This document shows, one piece after another, positions 35,200 through 45,115 of a DNA stretch of 64,000 bases. The DNA comes from Jannaschia marina. Its GTDB lineage: Bacteria; Pseudomonadota; Alphaproteobacteria; Rhodobacterales; Rhodobacteraceae. The position numbers and the translations under genes were made by a program. The stretch's first letter is position 1, and every line of letters begins with the position of its first letter. Below the pieces are notes generated by a model. The model ran no database searches. It saw nothing but the letters and a program-made list of their open reading frames with translations, and had not been told where the DNA came from. The stretch covers positions 310,001 to 374,000 of the forward strand of contig NZ_JABVAX010000002.1 in the NCBI RefSeq assembly GCF_013404595.1, read 5' to 3'.

Positions 35200-36099
35200 T
35201 TATTCGAAGCGGGCCAGCGCCGACAGGGCCGCGCGGCGGGTGGCGAGGAAGGCGACGAGGCCGGCGAAGAGCGGGACGAGCGGCAGGAGGAGCCACGCTG
35301 CGCCGGTGAAACCCAGACCGGTGAGGAAGCCGCCGGCGGCGCTGGCCTCGGGCAGGAAGGCCGTCGCGATCCCGCCGAGGACCGTGCCGAGGGCAGCCCC
35401 CGCGGCGGCCCGCAGGGTGTAGCGCCGGGTGAAGGCCCGGGCGACATAGGCGTCGCGCGCCCCGACGAGCCGCAGGACGCGGATGACGGGGCGGTTCGCG
35501 GCGAGTGCGGCCTGCGCGGCAAGGGTAACCATGGCAGCAAGCGTGCCGGCGATGAGCGAGAGCGCGAGGAGGCCTAGGGTGCGGAGCCTGTCGGCGGCCT
35601 GCACCAGCGGCGCGCGCCAGCGGGTGTGGTCATCGTAGGTCGCCCCCGGCACCTCTGCGGCAAGGCGCTGGCGCAGGCCCTCGACGTCGAGATCCTCGGT
35701 GCCCGTCACCTCGATCAGCCGGGGCAGGGGCAGCGTGTCGAGCGGCAGGTCGGGGCCGAGCCAGGGCTCCAGCAGAGCGGCCTGCTCGGTCTCCTCCAGG
35801 GGACGCGCGTCGGCGACACCGGGGGTGGCGGCGAGTATGGCGGCAACTGCAGCGACCTGGGCGTCGGCCTGCTCCGGGGGCGCGGAGACGCGGATCGTCG
35901 CGGCCTGCGCCAGGCTGTCGGCCCAGCGGTCGGCGAGACGGCCCGTGGCGAGCGAGAGGGCCAGCGCGAAGACGGCAAGGAAGGCCATGGCCGCCGCCGT
36001 CAGCACCGTGAGCCAGACGGTGTGCCCGGCGGGCGGGACGACGCGGTCGGCCTGCCGGTCGCCGAGCGCGGCGTCGAGGAGGGCGCGCAAGCGGTTCAT
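35200..36099 (-). CDS. ftsX: Cell-division protein FtsX
   Basis: A 299-residue permease-like protein with four membrane helices: LTVLTAAAMAFLAVFALAL near the N-terminus, then LGLLALSLIAGTLAAMVTL, the AAAGAALGTVLGGIATAFL region and WLLLPLVPLFAGLVAFLAT. A periplasmic loop lies between the first two. With FtsE it activates murein hydrolases at the septum. Its start overlaps the ftsE stop by 4 bases (ATGA), showing translational coupling. Confidence 0.92.
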   Translation of the reverse strand: MNRLRALLDAALGDRQADRVVPPAGHTVWLTVLTAAAMAFLAVFALALSLATGRLADRWADSLAQAATIRVSAPPEQADAQVAAVAAILAATPGVADARPLEETEQAALLEPWLGPDLPLDTLPLPRLIEVTGTEDLDVEGLRQRLAAEVPGATYDDHTRWRAPLVQAADRLRTLGLLALSLIAGTLAAMVTLAAQAALAANRPVIRVLRLVGARDAYVARAFTRRYTLRAAAGAALGTVLGGIATAFLPEASAAGGFLTGLGFTGAAWLLLPLVPLFAGLVAFLATRRAALSALARFE

Positions 36100-36809
36100 A
36101 GCTCCGCTCCCGCCTGCAGCACCCCACCTGCGAGACGCAGCACGCGCGCCGAGACCTGTGCCTTGGCCGCGCGGATGAGCGCGAGATCGTGCGTGGCGAC
36201 GAGCACCGTCTTGCCCAGCCGGTTGAGCTCGGCGAGGAGCGACAACAGGCGCTGTGACATCTCCCAGTCGATGTTGCCGGTGGGCTCGTCCGCGATGATG
36301 ACCTCCGGGTCCATGATGATGGCGCGGGCGAGGGCGGCACGCTGGCGCTCGCCACCGGACAGCTCGGGCGGGCGCGCGGCGGCACGGGGGGCAAGGCCGA
36401 CCCAGCCCAGAAGCTGATCGAGGTTGCCCGCCTCTGCGGCCAAGTCCCGGCCCGAGACCATGAGCGGCAGCGCGACGTTCTCGCGGATGGTGAGGTGGTC
36501 GATGAACTGGCAGTCCTGATGGACGACGCCGATGCGCCGCCGCATCTGCGCCAACCCGTCGCGGCCCATTCCGCGCGTGTCGCGGCCGTCGAGCATCACT
36601 GCCCCGGACGTGGGTTTCAGGTCGCCGTAGCAGAGCTTGAGCAGGGTCGTCTTGCCCGCGCCCGACGGCCCAACGAGGAAGTGGAACGACCCCGACGGCA
36701 AAGCGAGCGACAGCTCCGACAGCAGGCTGCCGTGGCCGTAGGAATATCCCGCGTTCTGAAGCTCGATCACGCCTGCCGTCCCTGTTTCGTGCCCTTCTGC
36801 CCCAGCCAT
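36096..36809 (-). CDS. ftsE: Cell-division ATP-binding protein FtsE
   Basis: A 237-residue ABC ATPase. Walker A is VGPSGAGKTTLLKL, the Q-loop HQDCQF, the signature LSGGERQRAALARA, and Walker B VIIADEPTGNID. It powers FtsX to control amidase activation at division. It is the first gene of ftsE-ftsX-plsC and divergent from the zinc-ribbon gene over about 134 bases. Confidence 0.94.
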   Translation of the reverse strand: MAGAEGHETGTAGVIELQNAGYSYGHGSLLSELSLALPSGSFHFLVGPSGAGKTTLLKLCYGDLKPTSGAVMLDGRDTRGMGRDGLAQMRRRIGVVHQDCQFIDHLTIRENVALPLMVSGRDLAAEAGNLDQLLGWVGLAPRAAARPPELSGGERQRAALARAIIMDPEVIIADEPTGNIDWEMSQRLLSLLAELNRLGKTVLVATHDLALIRAAKAQVSARVLRLAGGVLQAGAEL

Positions 36810-36943
36810 GATTTTGACGCAATCTCCGCCCGGGGTGCCTGCGGGGCCACAAACGCCCGCGCATCCCGGGGGCGCAGGCTTGACAGGGCGGGGTCAATCG
36901 GGCGCGGTGTGACGAATTGTCGATGAAGGACGCATAGTCACCC

Positions 36944-37936
36944 ATGCGCATCACCTGTCCGAACTGCAACGCCCAATACGAGGTGGGCGACGAGCTGATC
37001 CCTGCGGACGGGCGGGACGTGCAATGCTCGAACTGCGGGACGACGTGGTTTCAGGAGGGGCGCGCACGGGACGTGACCGCGGTCGAGGAGCGCGCCGTGC
37101 GTCGGCCGACGCGGGAGGTGCCGGAGCCGGAGGAGGCCGAGGACGAACCGGCCCCGGTCTATCGCCGGCGGGAGCCGGATCAGGAGACGCTCGACATCCT
37201 GCGCGAGGAGCGCGCGCGGGAAGACCGGCTCAGGGCCGGCGACGAGGAGTCGGAGGAGCCCGCGCCCGACGAAGAGGAGATCGCGGTTGCCCCCGCGACC
37301 GAAGCCCCCGAGGACGAGACCCCGGAGGAGGCTCCGGCCGATCCCGTCGCCGAGCGCCGGGCCCGCGCCGCCGCCGAGCGCGCGCGCATGGCCGAGGCGG
37401 CGCAACGTGGCCGCCGGTCGCAGAAGGCGGCCGTTCCCCGGACCGAGGACGACGACCTGGAGATGTCCGAGGCCATCGCCGCGACCTTGCGCGATGCGTC
37501 TGACCCCGACGACGCCAGGACCGGGGACGATGACAGGCCCGCGGAAGAGTTGACACCCGAGGAACGCGCCGTCCGGGCCGCCGCCGCGACCGGAGCCGTG
37601 CGCTCCACCCGGCGGGAACTTTTGCCCGACATCGAGGAGATCAACTCTTCGCTCCGGCCCGACGAGCGTCAGGCGGAAGCCGAGGCGGAGGCCGCCGCCG
37701 AGGCCGTGGCCCCGCAGATCGCCAAGCGCAGCAGCGGGTTCCGGATCGGTTTCCTCGTCGTCTGCGCCGCGGTCTTGCTGGCGGTGGGGGCCTATGTCTT
37801 CGCCGAGGCGATCGCGACGGCGGTGCCGGCCGTCGCCGGCCTGCTCGACGGCTACTCCGACTGGGTCGATGCGCAGCGCGTGGCCCTCGCCGCCGCCGCC
37901 GAGGCGCTCACCGAGAAGATCGCGCCCGACACCTGA
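36944..37936 (+). CDS. Zinc-ribbon (MJ0042-type) membrane protein
   Basis: A 330-residue protein. The N-terminal zinc ribbon has two CxxC knuckles (ITCPNCNAQYEV and VQCSNCGTTWF). A long acidic Glu/Ala/Pro-rich disordered region spans about 45-260. One membrane helix (IGFLVVCAAVLLAVGAYVFAEAI) and a short C-terminal tail follow. Proteins of this layout occur next to ftsEX in related bacteria; the ribbon probably faces the cytosol and binds protein or nucleic acid. The function is unknown. Confidence 0.78.
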   Translation: MRITCPNCNAQYEVGDELIPADGRDVQCSNCGTTWFQEGRARDVTAVEERAVRRPTREVPEPEEAEDEPAPVYRRREPDQETLDILREERAREDRLRAGDEESEEPAPDEEEIAVAPATEAPEDETPEEAPADPVAERRARAAAERARMAEAAQRGRRSQKAAVPRTEDDDLEMSEAIAATLRDASDPDDARTGDDDRPAEELTPEERAVRAAAATGAVRSTRRELLPDIEEINSSLRPDERQAEAEAEAAAEAVAPQIAKRSSGFRIGFLVVCAAVLLAVGAYVFAEAIATAVPAVAGLLDGYSDWVDAQRVALAAAAEALTEKIAPDT

Positions 37937-37940
37937 GGCG

Positions 37941-38858
37941 TCATGGACGGCGGACGGCCAGAATGCCGGCCGCGACGATGAGCGCGATGCCGGCCAGCGC
38001 GGCGGGCTCCGGCGTCTCTTCGAAGAAGAGCGCGCCCCAGACGAGCGCGAAGCCGATATAGGCGAAGTCGAAGGTGCCGATCGTCGCGGCCGGAGCCGCC
38101 TGATAGGCGACCGCGGTGCCGACCGACGCCACGAGGATGAGCGCGGCGAGGATCAGCGTCGTGCGCCAGGCCTCCGCGTCCATCGCCGTCCATCCGGTCG
38201 AGAGGAAGCCCGGCGGGTCGAGCGCGAGGATACGGCCCAGCAGGAGCCCGGCCAGACCGGTCAGGATGAACGTGGCATTCAGGCCGAGCGCCAGCGTCGC
38301 CGGGTGCTCGGCCTGGCACTTCGTCCGCGTCAGGATCATCGCGGCGGCATAGAGCATGGCCGACAGGATCGGCAGGAGCGCTGCCCAGGCGAAGGCCTCG
38401 CCTCCGGGGCGCAGGACGAGGAGGATGCCGATGAAGCCGATCGTCACGCCCGCCCATTGCGTCCGTCCCACGCGTTCCCCTCCGAAGAGGGCGGCGAAGG
38501 CGACGATGAAAAGCGGCAGCGTGTAGTAGGCCGCCGCGGCGACGGCGAGCGGCAGGAGCGGCAGCGAGAGGTAATAGGCGATCCACATGATCGTCAGCAG
38601 CGCGGAGCGAAGACCGATCCAGCCCCAGGCGCGGGGCCTGAGGCGCGCGACCCCGAAAAGGAGGAGCGCACCGATGAGGAGGACGGGAAAGGCGACGAGG
38701 GAACGCGTGGCGAAGAGCTGCCAGAGACCCATGCCGCCTCCGCCGCCGAGCGCCTTTATGAGCGCATCCCCGAGCGAAAGGGCCAGAACCGTCCCGACGA
38801 TGGTGGAGACGCCGAGCGGGATATTGTCGCGGCGGGGCGGGTCGAGGGGTTTGGCCAT
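37941..38858 (-). CDS. DMT-superfamily (EamA) transporter
   Basis: A 305-residue inner-membrane protein with ten helices in two EamA repeats (e.g. LALSLGDALIKALGGG, then MLYAAAMILTRTKCQAEHP and FDFAYIGFALVWGALFF with the closing PEPAALAGIALIVAAGIL). Such carriers export metabolites or amino acids; the substrate cannot be told from sequence. It converges with the zinc-ribbon gene with a 4-base gap and follows the TIGR02302-like gene on the other side. Confidence 0.85.
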   Translation of the reverse strand: MAKPLDPPRRDNIPLGVSTIVGTVLALSLGDALIKALGGGGGMGLWQLFATRSLVAFPVLLIGALLLFGVARLRPRAWGWIGLRSALLTIMWIAYYLSLPLLPLAVAAAAYYTLPLFIVAFAALFGGERVGRTQWAGVTIGFIGILLVLRPGGEAFAWAALLPILSAMLYAAAMILTRTKCQAEHPATLALGLNATFILTGLAGLLLGRILALDPPGFLSTGWTAMDAEAWRTTLILAALILVASVGTAVAYQAAPAATIGTFDFAYIGFALVWGALFFEETPEPAALAGIALIVAAGILAVRRP

Positions 38859-38905
38859 GGGCGGACCCTAGCCGGGCGGCGCACCGAGGGGAACGCGTAG
38901 CGGCG

Positions 38906-41530
38906 TCAGAAACGGTCGAGCAGGCGGCGCAGGTAGTCGAGCTCGATCTGGGGACGGTCGCGCTCGCCCGAGCGGCGGCGGATCTCGTCCATCAGGTCGC
39001 GGGCGCGGCGCTGCGCCTCGGGGCCTTCGCCGAGCGACTCGGTGCTGCCGATCTGGCCGCCCTCGCCCGATTGCCGGCCGAGGGGGTCGCGGTCCATCGC
39101 GCGGCCCGTCCGGTTGCCCTGCTGGCCGGGGTTGGCGCGCTGTTCGCCCGCGGGCGGCCGGTCACCGGCGAGCGCGCGGCCCAGTTGCTGCATCCCGTCG
39201 CGCAGCGCGTCCATGGCGCGCGCCTGATCGTCGAGCGCGCCACCGAGGTTGCCGTCGGCGAGGTCCTGCTCGGCATCCTCCATCGCCTCCTCGGCGCGGC
39301 CGAGGGCTTCGCGCGCAGCCTCTCCGGCCTCGCTGCCGGCACCGGGCAGGTTGTTCCGGAGCGTCTCGAGCCCCTGGCGCAGGGCCTGTTGCCGGCGGGC
39401 CAGGTCCTCGGGCGTGCCGCCGCCGCCCTGCGACGGGTCGGTGCCCGGCCGGCTCTCGCCGCCGCCCTGGCCCGGCTCGGCCGATTGCTGGCCCTGGCCC
39501 TCTTGCCCCGGTTGACCCTGACCCTGCTGGCCGCCACCGGGAGAATGCTGCTCGCTCTGGCCCTGACCGCCGCCGTTCGCGCCCTGGTTCTGCTGGCTTT
39601 CGCCGGCCTGAGCGTTCGGATTGAACTGCTCCTGCAGCTGCCGGAAGGCCTCGTCCGAGAGGCCCTGCTGCTCGCGAAGCTGGTCGCGCAACTCGTCCAT
39701 GGCCTGCTGACCTTCGCCCTGCTGACCCTCACCGCCGCCGCCCGGGCCTTGCGTGACCTGCATGTTTTCCATCATCTCCTGCAGCTGGCGCAGAAGCTCC
39801 TGCGCCTCGGCTGTGCGGCCCTGCTGCATGAGTTCCTCGATGCGCTGCATCATCTCGTCGAGCATGTCGGGCGTGATCTCCTGCATCTCGCCCTGGGCCT
39901 GCTGTTGCTGCTGGCCCTCCTGTCCCTGCTGCTGCGCGAGCTGGCGGGTATAGTCGTCCATCGCCTCGCGCATCTCGGCCATGAGACGGTCGATCTCCTC
40001 CGGCGATGCGCCCTGCCGGATGGCTTCGGCCAGCCGCTCCTGCGCCTCGCGGAGCCGTGCGAGCGCGCTGTCGAGGGAGCCGTCCTCGATCCGCGTGGCG
40101 GCCTGCCAGAGCATGTCGGCAATCTCGTCACGGCTCTCCAGCGTCAGCGGCCCGGCATCGAGGCGGCGGATGGCCATGCGGGTGATGAGATACGCGGTCG
40201 GGGCGTTCCAGGTGCCGTCCGCCTGCCAGGTGACAGCCTTCAAAAGGCGCGAGACCCGCTCCCGGTTGGCGCGGGACCAGTTGAGGTCGCGCCGCTGCTC
40301 GATGAGGGCCGAGGCGATCGGATCGTAGAAGGAGCGACCTGGCAGCACGACGCGCGCCGTGGTCTCGCCCGTCTGCCCGGCGGCGTCGGTCGCCCGCAGG
40401 CGGAGCGTCACGGGCATGCCCGCAAGCGGATGCTCGGTCAGCTCCGCTCGGAACGTCTCGGCGATCTCTGCCCGGTCGCCGGTGATCGGCAGGGCCATGT
40501 CGAGCGTCAGCGGCTCGCGCGGCTCGGGCTCGATGGCGAGGCCGTGGCGCCGGTCGGTGCCCTCGGCGTCGAGCGCGATGGTGATCTCGGCTGCGGTCAC
40601 GCCGTAGTCGTCGCGCGCCGTCCAGGGCAACGTCACCTGGTCGGGGAAGGCGAAGGCCGGATCGCCGGCGACGTCGACCTCGGGGGCGGTGTCCGGCGTC
40701 GCGGTCAGCGTCCAGAGCGGCGCACCGTCGGCCCCGTCGATGGCAAGGGTGCCGGACTGCGTGACTTCGAAGTCCTGCAGGGGCGCGGAGGGGTCGGTTT
40801 CGGACCGGCCCGACACGGTTTCGGAGACTGCGAGCGCGCCGACCTCACCATAGAGCCGAAGTGTGACGCGCGTGCCCTCGGGCACCTCCACTGCGCCGGG
40901 CTCGATGTCGGCGAGGTAAAGCGTCGGCAGGCCCGTGTGCCGCGGCGGCTCGAGCCAGCCCTCCCAGGCGGGGCCGGTGGCGACCTGCTGGCCGACACCC
41001 GGCAGGGCCGGCGCTTCGGGCACGCGCAGGAGCGTCCCGAAGAGGAGCCCGAGCGCGGCGAGGAGCACGGCCATGTAGCGCAGCGCATAGGGGTCGCGGC
41101 GCGAGACGCGCAGATCGCCCGGAACGGCGCGTGCGGCGGCGAGGCGTTCGGCCATGCGGCGGCGGTGCGCGGCCCAGACGGCGGCGGCGGCCGGATCGTC
41201 GCCGCCGATGGCGATGTCGTCGTTGAGCGTGGCAATGGGGCGGCCGGGCAGCGTGGCGTCGACGCGGGCGAAGGTGTCGGCGCGCGTGGGCGCGCGGAAG
41301 TTCCAGAGACCCGCCACGAAGAGGCCGAGCGCCACGAGGGCCGCGGCCCCGATGGCCGACAGCTCCCACAGCGGCGGCACGAGACCCGACGCCCAGAGCG
41401 CGACACCGACGAAGGCCGCCGTCCAGGCCGGCCAGAACGCATGGGTGATCCGCTCGGCCCAGAGACCGAGCTGCGTCAGGCGCAGGGCTCCGGCGATGGA
41501 GCGTTTCGCGGGTGGCTTTTGGTCGGTCAA
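38906..41530 (-). CDS. TIGR02302/DUF4175-like large membrane protein
   Basis: An 874-residue protein. Three membrane segments lie near the N-terminus (to about residue 170). A large periplasmic-type beta-rich region covers about 190-430. Then come coiled-coil and very Gln/Gly-rich stretches from about 530 to 800 (QQGQEGQQQQQAQGEMQE and similar), and a short basic tail. This architecture is characteristic of the alphaproteobacterial TIGR02302 family, whose function is unknown. It lies 36 bases downstream of lysA on the same strand, so an operon DUF2834-lysA-TIGR02302 is likely. Confidence 0.85.
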   Translation of the reverse strand: MTDQKPPAKRSIAGALRLTQLGLWAERITHAFWPAWTAAFVGVALWASGLVPPLWELSAIGAAALVALGLFVAGLWNFRAPTRADTFARVDATLPGRPIATLNDDIAIGGDDPAAAAVWAAHRRRMAERLAAARAVPGDLRVSRRDPYALRYMAVLLAALGLLFGTLLRVPEAPALPGVGQQVATGPAWEGWLEPPRHTGLPTLYLADIEPGAVEVPEGTRVTLRLYGEVGALAVSETVSGRSETDPSAPLQDFEVTQSGTLAIDGADGAPLWTLTATPDTAPEVDVAGDPAFAFPDQVTLPWTARDDYGVTAAEITIALDAEGTDRRHGLAIEPEPREPLTLDMALPITGDRAEIAETFRAELTEHPLAGMPVTLRLRATDAAGQTGETTARVVLPGRSFYDPIASALIEQRRDLNWSRANRERVSRLLKAVTWQADGTWNAPTAYLITRMAIRRLDAGPLTLESRDEIADMLWQAATRIEDGSLDSALARLREAQERLAEAIRQGASPEEIDRLMAEMREAMDDYTRQLAQQQGQEGQQQQQAQGEMQEITPDMLDEMMQRIEELMQQGRTAEAQELLRQLQEMMENMQVTQGPGGGGEGQQGEGQQAMDELRDQLREQQGLSDEAFRQLQEQFNPNAQAGESQQNQGANGGGQGQSEQHSPGGGQQGQGQPGQEGQGQQSAEPGQGGGESRPGTDPSQGGGGTPEDLARRQQALRQGLETLRNNLPGAGSEAGEAAREALGRAEEAMEDAEQDLADGNLGGALDDQARAMDALRDGMQQLGRALAGDRPPAGEQRANPGQQGNRTGRAMDRDPLGRQSGEGGQIGSTESLGEGPEAQRRARDLMDEIRRRSGERDRPQIELDYLRRLLDRF

Positions 41531-41566
41531 AAGACCCTCCCCGTGGTCGATGGCCCTAAGGTAGGG

Positions 41567-42835
41567 TCAATCCAGCCAATGGGGAACACTATCGCGCGAA
41601 ATCATCTCCTCATAGGTGGGGCGCGGGCGGATCACCGCGTATTGATCGCCCTGCACGAGCACCTCGGGGATGAGCGGGCGGGAGTTGTACTCACTCGACA
41701 TGACCGCGCCATAGGCTCCCGCCGAGCGGAAGGCGATGAGGTCACCCGGGTCGACCGGCGACATCTCGCGGCCCTTGGCGAAGGTGTCGCCGCTTTCGCA
41801 GACGGGGCCGACGATGTCGAAGGGGCGGGTTTCGACGCCCGGTGCCGGTTCGACTACGGGGATGATGTCGTGATGCGCGCCGTACATCGCCGGGCGGATC
41901 AGGTCGTTCATCGCCGCGTCCAAGATCAGGAAGTCCCGGCCCTCCCCTTCCTTCACGAAGATGGTGGAGGCCATGAGAATACCCGCGTTCCCGGCGATGA
42001 GGCGGCCCGGTTCGATCTCGATTTCGCAGCCGAGGTGCCCGACCTCGTCGCGGATGACCTGCCCGTATTCGAGCGGGACCGGCGGCGCGAGGTTGGAGCG
42101 GGCGTAGGGGATTCCGAGCCCGCCGCCGAGGTCGAGACGGTCGATCGCGTGCCCGTCGGCGCGGAGCGTCTCGGTTAGATCGGCCACCTTGCGATAGGCC
42201 GCGCGGAAAGGCTCCAGGTCTGTCAGTTGCGAGCCGATGTGGACGTCGATGCCGGTGATCTTGAGGCCGGGCAGTGACGCGATCTCGGCATAGACCTCGC
42301 GGGCGCGGGCGATCGGGATGCCGAACTTGTTGTCGGACTTTCCGGTGGCGATCTTCTCGTGGGTCTTCGCGTCCACGTCCGGGTTCACGCGCACCGTCAC
42401 GGGCACCTCGATGCCCATCTCGGAGGCGATGCGCGAGAGCATCCGGTATTCGGGTTCGGACTCGAGGTTGATCTGGCGGATGCCGTTCTCCAGCACGTGC
42501 CGCATCTCGCCCTCGGTCTTGCCAACGCCCGAGAAGACGATGCGTTCGCCCGGCACGCCCGCGGCGCGGGCACGGCGGTATTCACCCTCCGAGACGACAT
42601 CCATCCCGGCCCCGGCATCGCCCAGAAGCTTCAGGATGGCGACGTTGGACGCCGCCTTGACCGCGTAGCAGACGAGATGCGGGCCCCAGGCCAGCGCCTC
42701 GTCGAAGAGCGTGTAGTGCCGCAGGAGCGTCGCCGCGGAATAGACGTAGGCGGGCGTGCCGACGGAGGCCGCGATCTCGGGCAGGGGGATGTCCTCGGCG
42801 TGGAGGACGCCGCCCTGGTAGAGGAAGTGATCCAT
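41567..42835 (-). CDS. lysA: Diaminopimelate decarboxylase
   Basis: A 422-residue PLP enzyme, fold type III, making L-lysine from meso-diaminopimelate. The Schiff-base lysine is in VCYAVKAASN (about residue 58). HIGSQ, the LDLGGGLGIPY phosphate-binding motif, EPGRLIAGNAG and the C-terminal GPVCESGDTFAKGR (catalytic cysteine) are all present. The start is one base after the stop of the DUF2834 gene. The length is typical. Confidence 0.97.
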   Translation of the reverse strand: MDHFLYQGGVLHAEDIPLPEIAASVGTPAYVYSAATLLRHYTLFDEALAWGPHLVCYAVKAASNVAILKLLGDAGAGMDVVSEGEYRRARAAGVPGERIVFSGVGKTEGEMRHVLENGIRQINLESEPEYRMLSRIASEMGIEVPVTVRVNPDVDAKTHEKIATGKSDNKFGIPIARAREVYAEIASLPGLKITGIDVHIGSQLTDLEPFRAAYRKVADLTETLRADGHAIDRLDLGGGLGIPYARSNLAPPVPLEYGQVIRDEVGHLGCEIEIEPGRLIAGNAGILMASTIFVKEGEGRDFLILDAAMNDLIRPAMYGAHHDIIPVVEPAPGVETRPFDIVGPVCESGDTFAKGREMSPVDPGDLIAFRSAGAYGAVMSSEYNSRPLIPEVLVQGDQYAVIRPRPTYEEMISRDSVPHWLD

Positions 42836-42836
42836 G

Positions 42837-43145
42837 TCAGCGGCTCCGCAGGAAGAGGTAGAGGGGCAGGCCGAGCGAGACGCCCACGAAATAGGTGGCG
42901 GGAATGGCGAGGAGGCCGACCCAGTTGCGACGCTGCACCGACTCCCACACGACCCAGACGGTGAGCGTGAGCGCCGCGACCGTCAGATCCCACACGAGGC
43001 CCGAGGTGGCATCGTTGACGTGCCACGCGTCGACCATCGCCATGATGTCCCAGTCGTTCGCCTGCAGCCACGGGATGAAGTAGCGCATCGGCAGGATCAC
43101 CCCCGCGACGCAGAGCAGAAGCCAGAGGATGCGGATCGGTGTCAT
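42837..43145 (-). CDS. DUF2834 membrane protein
   Basis: A 102-residue protein with three membrane helices (RILWLLLCVAGVILPMRYF, LVWDLTVAALTLTVWVVW and VGLLAIPATYFVGVSLGLPLYLFLR). The GVSLGLPLYLFLR end is typical of DUF2834. Function unknown. It is the first gene of the unit with lysA, one base upstream of it. Confidence 0.82.
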   Translation of the reverse strand: MTPIRILWLLLCVAGVILPMRYFIPWLQANDWDIMAMVDAWHVNDATSGLVWDLTVAALTLTVWVVWESVQRRNWVGLLAIPATYFVGVSLGLPLYLFLRSR

Positions 43146-43247
43146 GTGGGGCCCCTTGGTGGTCTCGCGCCCTCATATAGAGCGCGGGCGCGGGTGGAAA
43201 CGGGCGGTGGCCTCCGGCGGGAGTATTTCCGGCAGGAAGATGTGACT

Positions 43248-44189
43248 TCAGAGCGCGAGGCTGGCCGCGGCGAACCAGAGGAGGGTCGGCAGGGCGGCGG
43301 CGAGCATCACGAGCGCGAGCGCCCCGGCCCAGGTCGCCCAGAGAATGCCGCAGGCCGCCTCGATGTCGCCTGCGCCTGCGTCGCGGCGGCCGGTCGGGTT
43401 CACCCAGGGGAAATCGGTCACCGTGCCCTCGTAGCTGCGCGGCCCGGCGAGGGCCACGCCGAGGAGCGGCGCGATGGCGGCCTCGGGCCATCCGGCGTTG
43501 GGCGAACGGTGCTGTCGCGCGTCGTTCGGGACGCGGTGCCAGTGGCGCAGCGCCCCGTGGACGGTGAGCATAAGGAGGGCTGTGAGCCTAGCGGGCACCC
43601 AGTTCAGGACGTCGTCGAGCCGCGCGGCGGCCCAGCCGAATTCTGCGTGGCGCTCGGTGCGGTAGCCGATCATGCTGTCCGCCGTGCTGACGGCCTTGTA
43701 GGCCAGCATCGCCGGCAACCCGCCAAGGACGAACCAGAAGGCTGGGGCGATGACGCCGTCCGACAGGTTCTCGGCTCCGCTCTCGATGGCGGCGCGGGCG
43801 ACCTCGGCCTCGGTCATCTCTGCGGTGTCGCGCCCCACGATGCGCGCCACCGCGCGGCGGCCGGCGGGCAGGTTCTCGCGCAGGGCGTCTGCGACGGCGC
43901 GGACGTGGTCGACGAGGCTGCGTTGCGCGAGCAGGATCGCGGCTCCGAGCATTTCCAGGAGGCCGTAATCGGGAATGACCGCGATCAGCCAGCCGAGGCA
44001 CCACGCGCCGCCGGCCAGCAGAAGTGTCGTGGCGATGCCCTTGGCGCGGCGGGTCGATCCGTCGTTCAGTCGCGTGTCGAGCGCATCGACCGCCTGACCG
44101 AGGAGGACCGCGGGGTGTTTGATGCGCGACCAGAGCCACTCCGGTTCGCCGAGGGCGGCGTCGAGCACCATGGCGAGCGCAAGGATCAT
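43248..44189 (-). CDS. cobD: Adenosylcobinamide-phosphate synthase (CobD/CbiB)
   Basis: A 313-residue membrane enzyme that joins aminopropanol phosphate to adenosylcobyrate. Family motifs include [20 protein letters not shown] at the start, [56 protein letters not shown] and [21 protein letters not shown]. The start overlaps the end of cobC by 4 bases. Naming follows the aerobic pathway; it is CbiB in Salmonella nomenclature. Confidence 0.95.
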   Translation of the reverse strand: MILALAMVLDAALGEPEWLWSRIKHPAVLLGQAVDALDTRLNDGSTRRAKGIATTLLLAGGAWCLGWLIAVIPDYGLLEMLGAAILLAQRSLVDHVRAVADALRENLPAGRRAVARIVGRDTAEMTEAEVARAAIESGAENLSDGVIAPAFWFVLGGLPAMLAYKAVSTADSMIGYRTERHAEFGWAAARLDDVLNWVPARLTALLMLTVHGALRHWHRVPNDARQHRSPNAGWPEAAIAPLLGVALAGPRSYEGTVTDFPWVNPTGRRDAGAGDIEAACGILWATWAGALALVMLAAALPTLLWFAAASLAL

Positions 44190-45115
44190 GCGAGCGCCGC
44201 CTCGAGCTGCGGCCAGCGGTCGGCCTGCGGCAGGCCCAGCCGGACCCAGCCGTCGGAATAGGGGAAGACCCGCGACCAGACGTGGGCGCGTGCCAGCCGG
44301 GCCTGAAGCGCGGAGGCGTCGCCGACGTCGTAGAGGCGGAAGAGATCGGTTCCGCCGACGCGGCTACCGTGCCGTGCCATCAGCCGGTCGAGACGCGCGG
44401 CCTCCGTGGCGAGGCGGGCGCGGGTCTCCTCGGCCCAGGCGGTGTCGCGCAGCGCGGCCGTGCCGATGCGGAGTGCGGGCCCCGAAACCGGCCAGGGGCC
44501 GAGCGCGTCGGCCAGTGGCGCGATGGTCGCGGGTTGGCCGATGGCGAAGCCGAGCCGCAGACCGGCGAGGCCCCAGAACTTCCCGAAGGATTTCAGCAGG
44601 ACGATGTTGTCGTGCTGCGCCATGTCCGCGAAGGTTTCGAAGGGCGTGACGTCGCAGAAGCTCTCGTCGACGATGCAAAGGCCCGCGTCGGTGTCGGCAC
44701 GCGACCAGAGGCGGCCGTCGGGGTTGTTGGGGTGGACGAGGACGCGGGTGGTGTCGGACGGTCCGATCGTGTGGCCCGCCGCGGCGAAGGCGGCGGCGTG
44801 TTCGTTGTAGGTGGGGCCGGGGATGTCGACCGGGCCGGGCCGCGCCAGCATCGGCATCCGCGCGATCAGGGCCGAGGCCCCGGGCGCAGGCAGGATCGCC
44901 GCTGTCTCGGGCACCTGCCAGAACGCCCGTGCGGCCGCGACGAGGGCCTCCTGCGCGCCGGTGTCCGGCAGGGCCGTCCAGTCGGCGGCCGGGATGTCGG
45001 GCAGCGGGTAGGGCACCGGATTTATACCCGTCGAGAGATCGAGCCAGTCGGCCGCGGCTCCGCCCCAGTTGGCGCGGGCCGCATCGAGTCCGCCGCCGTG
45101 ATCGCGCCCGGTCAC
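44186..45115 (-). CDS. cobC: Threonine-phosphate decarboxylase-like aminotransferase (CobC)
   Basis: A 309-residue class I/II PLP enzyme. It provides the aminopropanol linker for cobalamin, alongside Cob[14 protein letters not shown] at the N-terminus, [32 protein letters not shown] and [16 protein letters not shown] (PLP lysine) are present. The GTG start overlaps the DUF1636 stop by 4 bases (GTGA) and follows GAGGGG. A pathway gene pair with cobD is firm; the exact substrate (threonine phosphate or free amino acid) is inferred. Confidence 0.9.
   Translation of the reverse strand: MTGRDHGGGLDAARANWGGAAADWLDLSTGINPVPYPLPDIPAADWTALPDTGAQEALVAAARAFWQVPETAAILPAPGASALIARMPMLARPGPVDIPGPTYNEHAAAFAAAGHTIGPSDTTRVLVHPNNPDGRLWSRADTDAGLCIVDESFCDVTPFETFADMAQHDNIVLLKSFGKFWGLAGLRLGFAIGQPATIAPLADALGPWPVSGPALRIGTAALRDTAWAEETRARLATEAARLDRLMARHGSRVGGTDLFRLYDVGDASALQARLARAHVWSRVFPYSDGWVRLGLPQADRWPQLEAALA

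Noticed and set aside
39071..42178. A 1035-residue open frame opposite the TIGR02302-like gene and lysA
   Set aside because: lysA is certain on the other strand, and the frame shows no domain; it is an antisense shadow.
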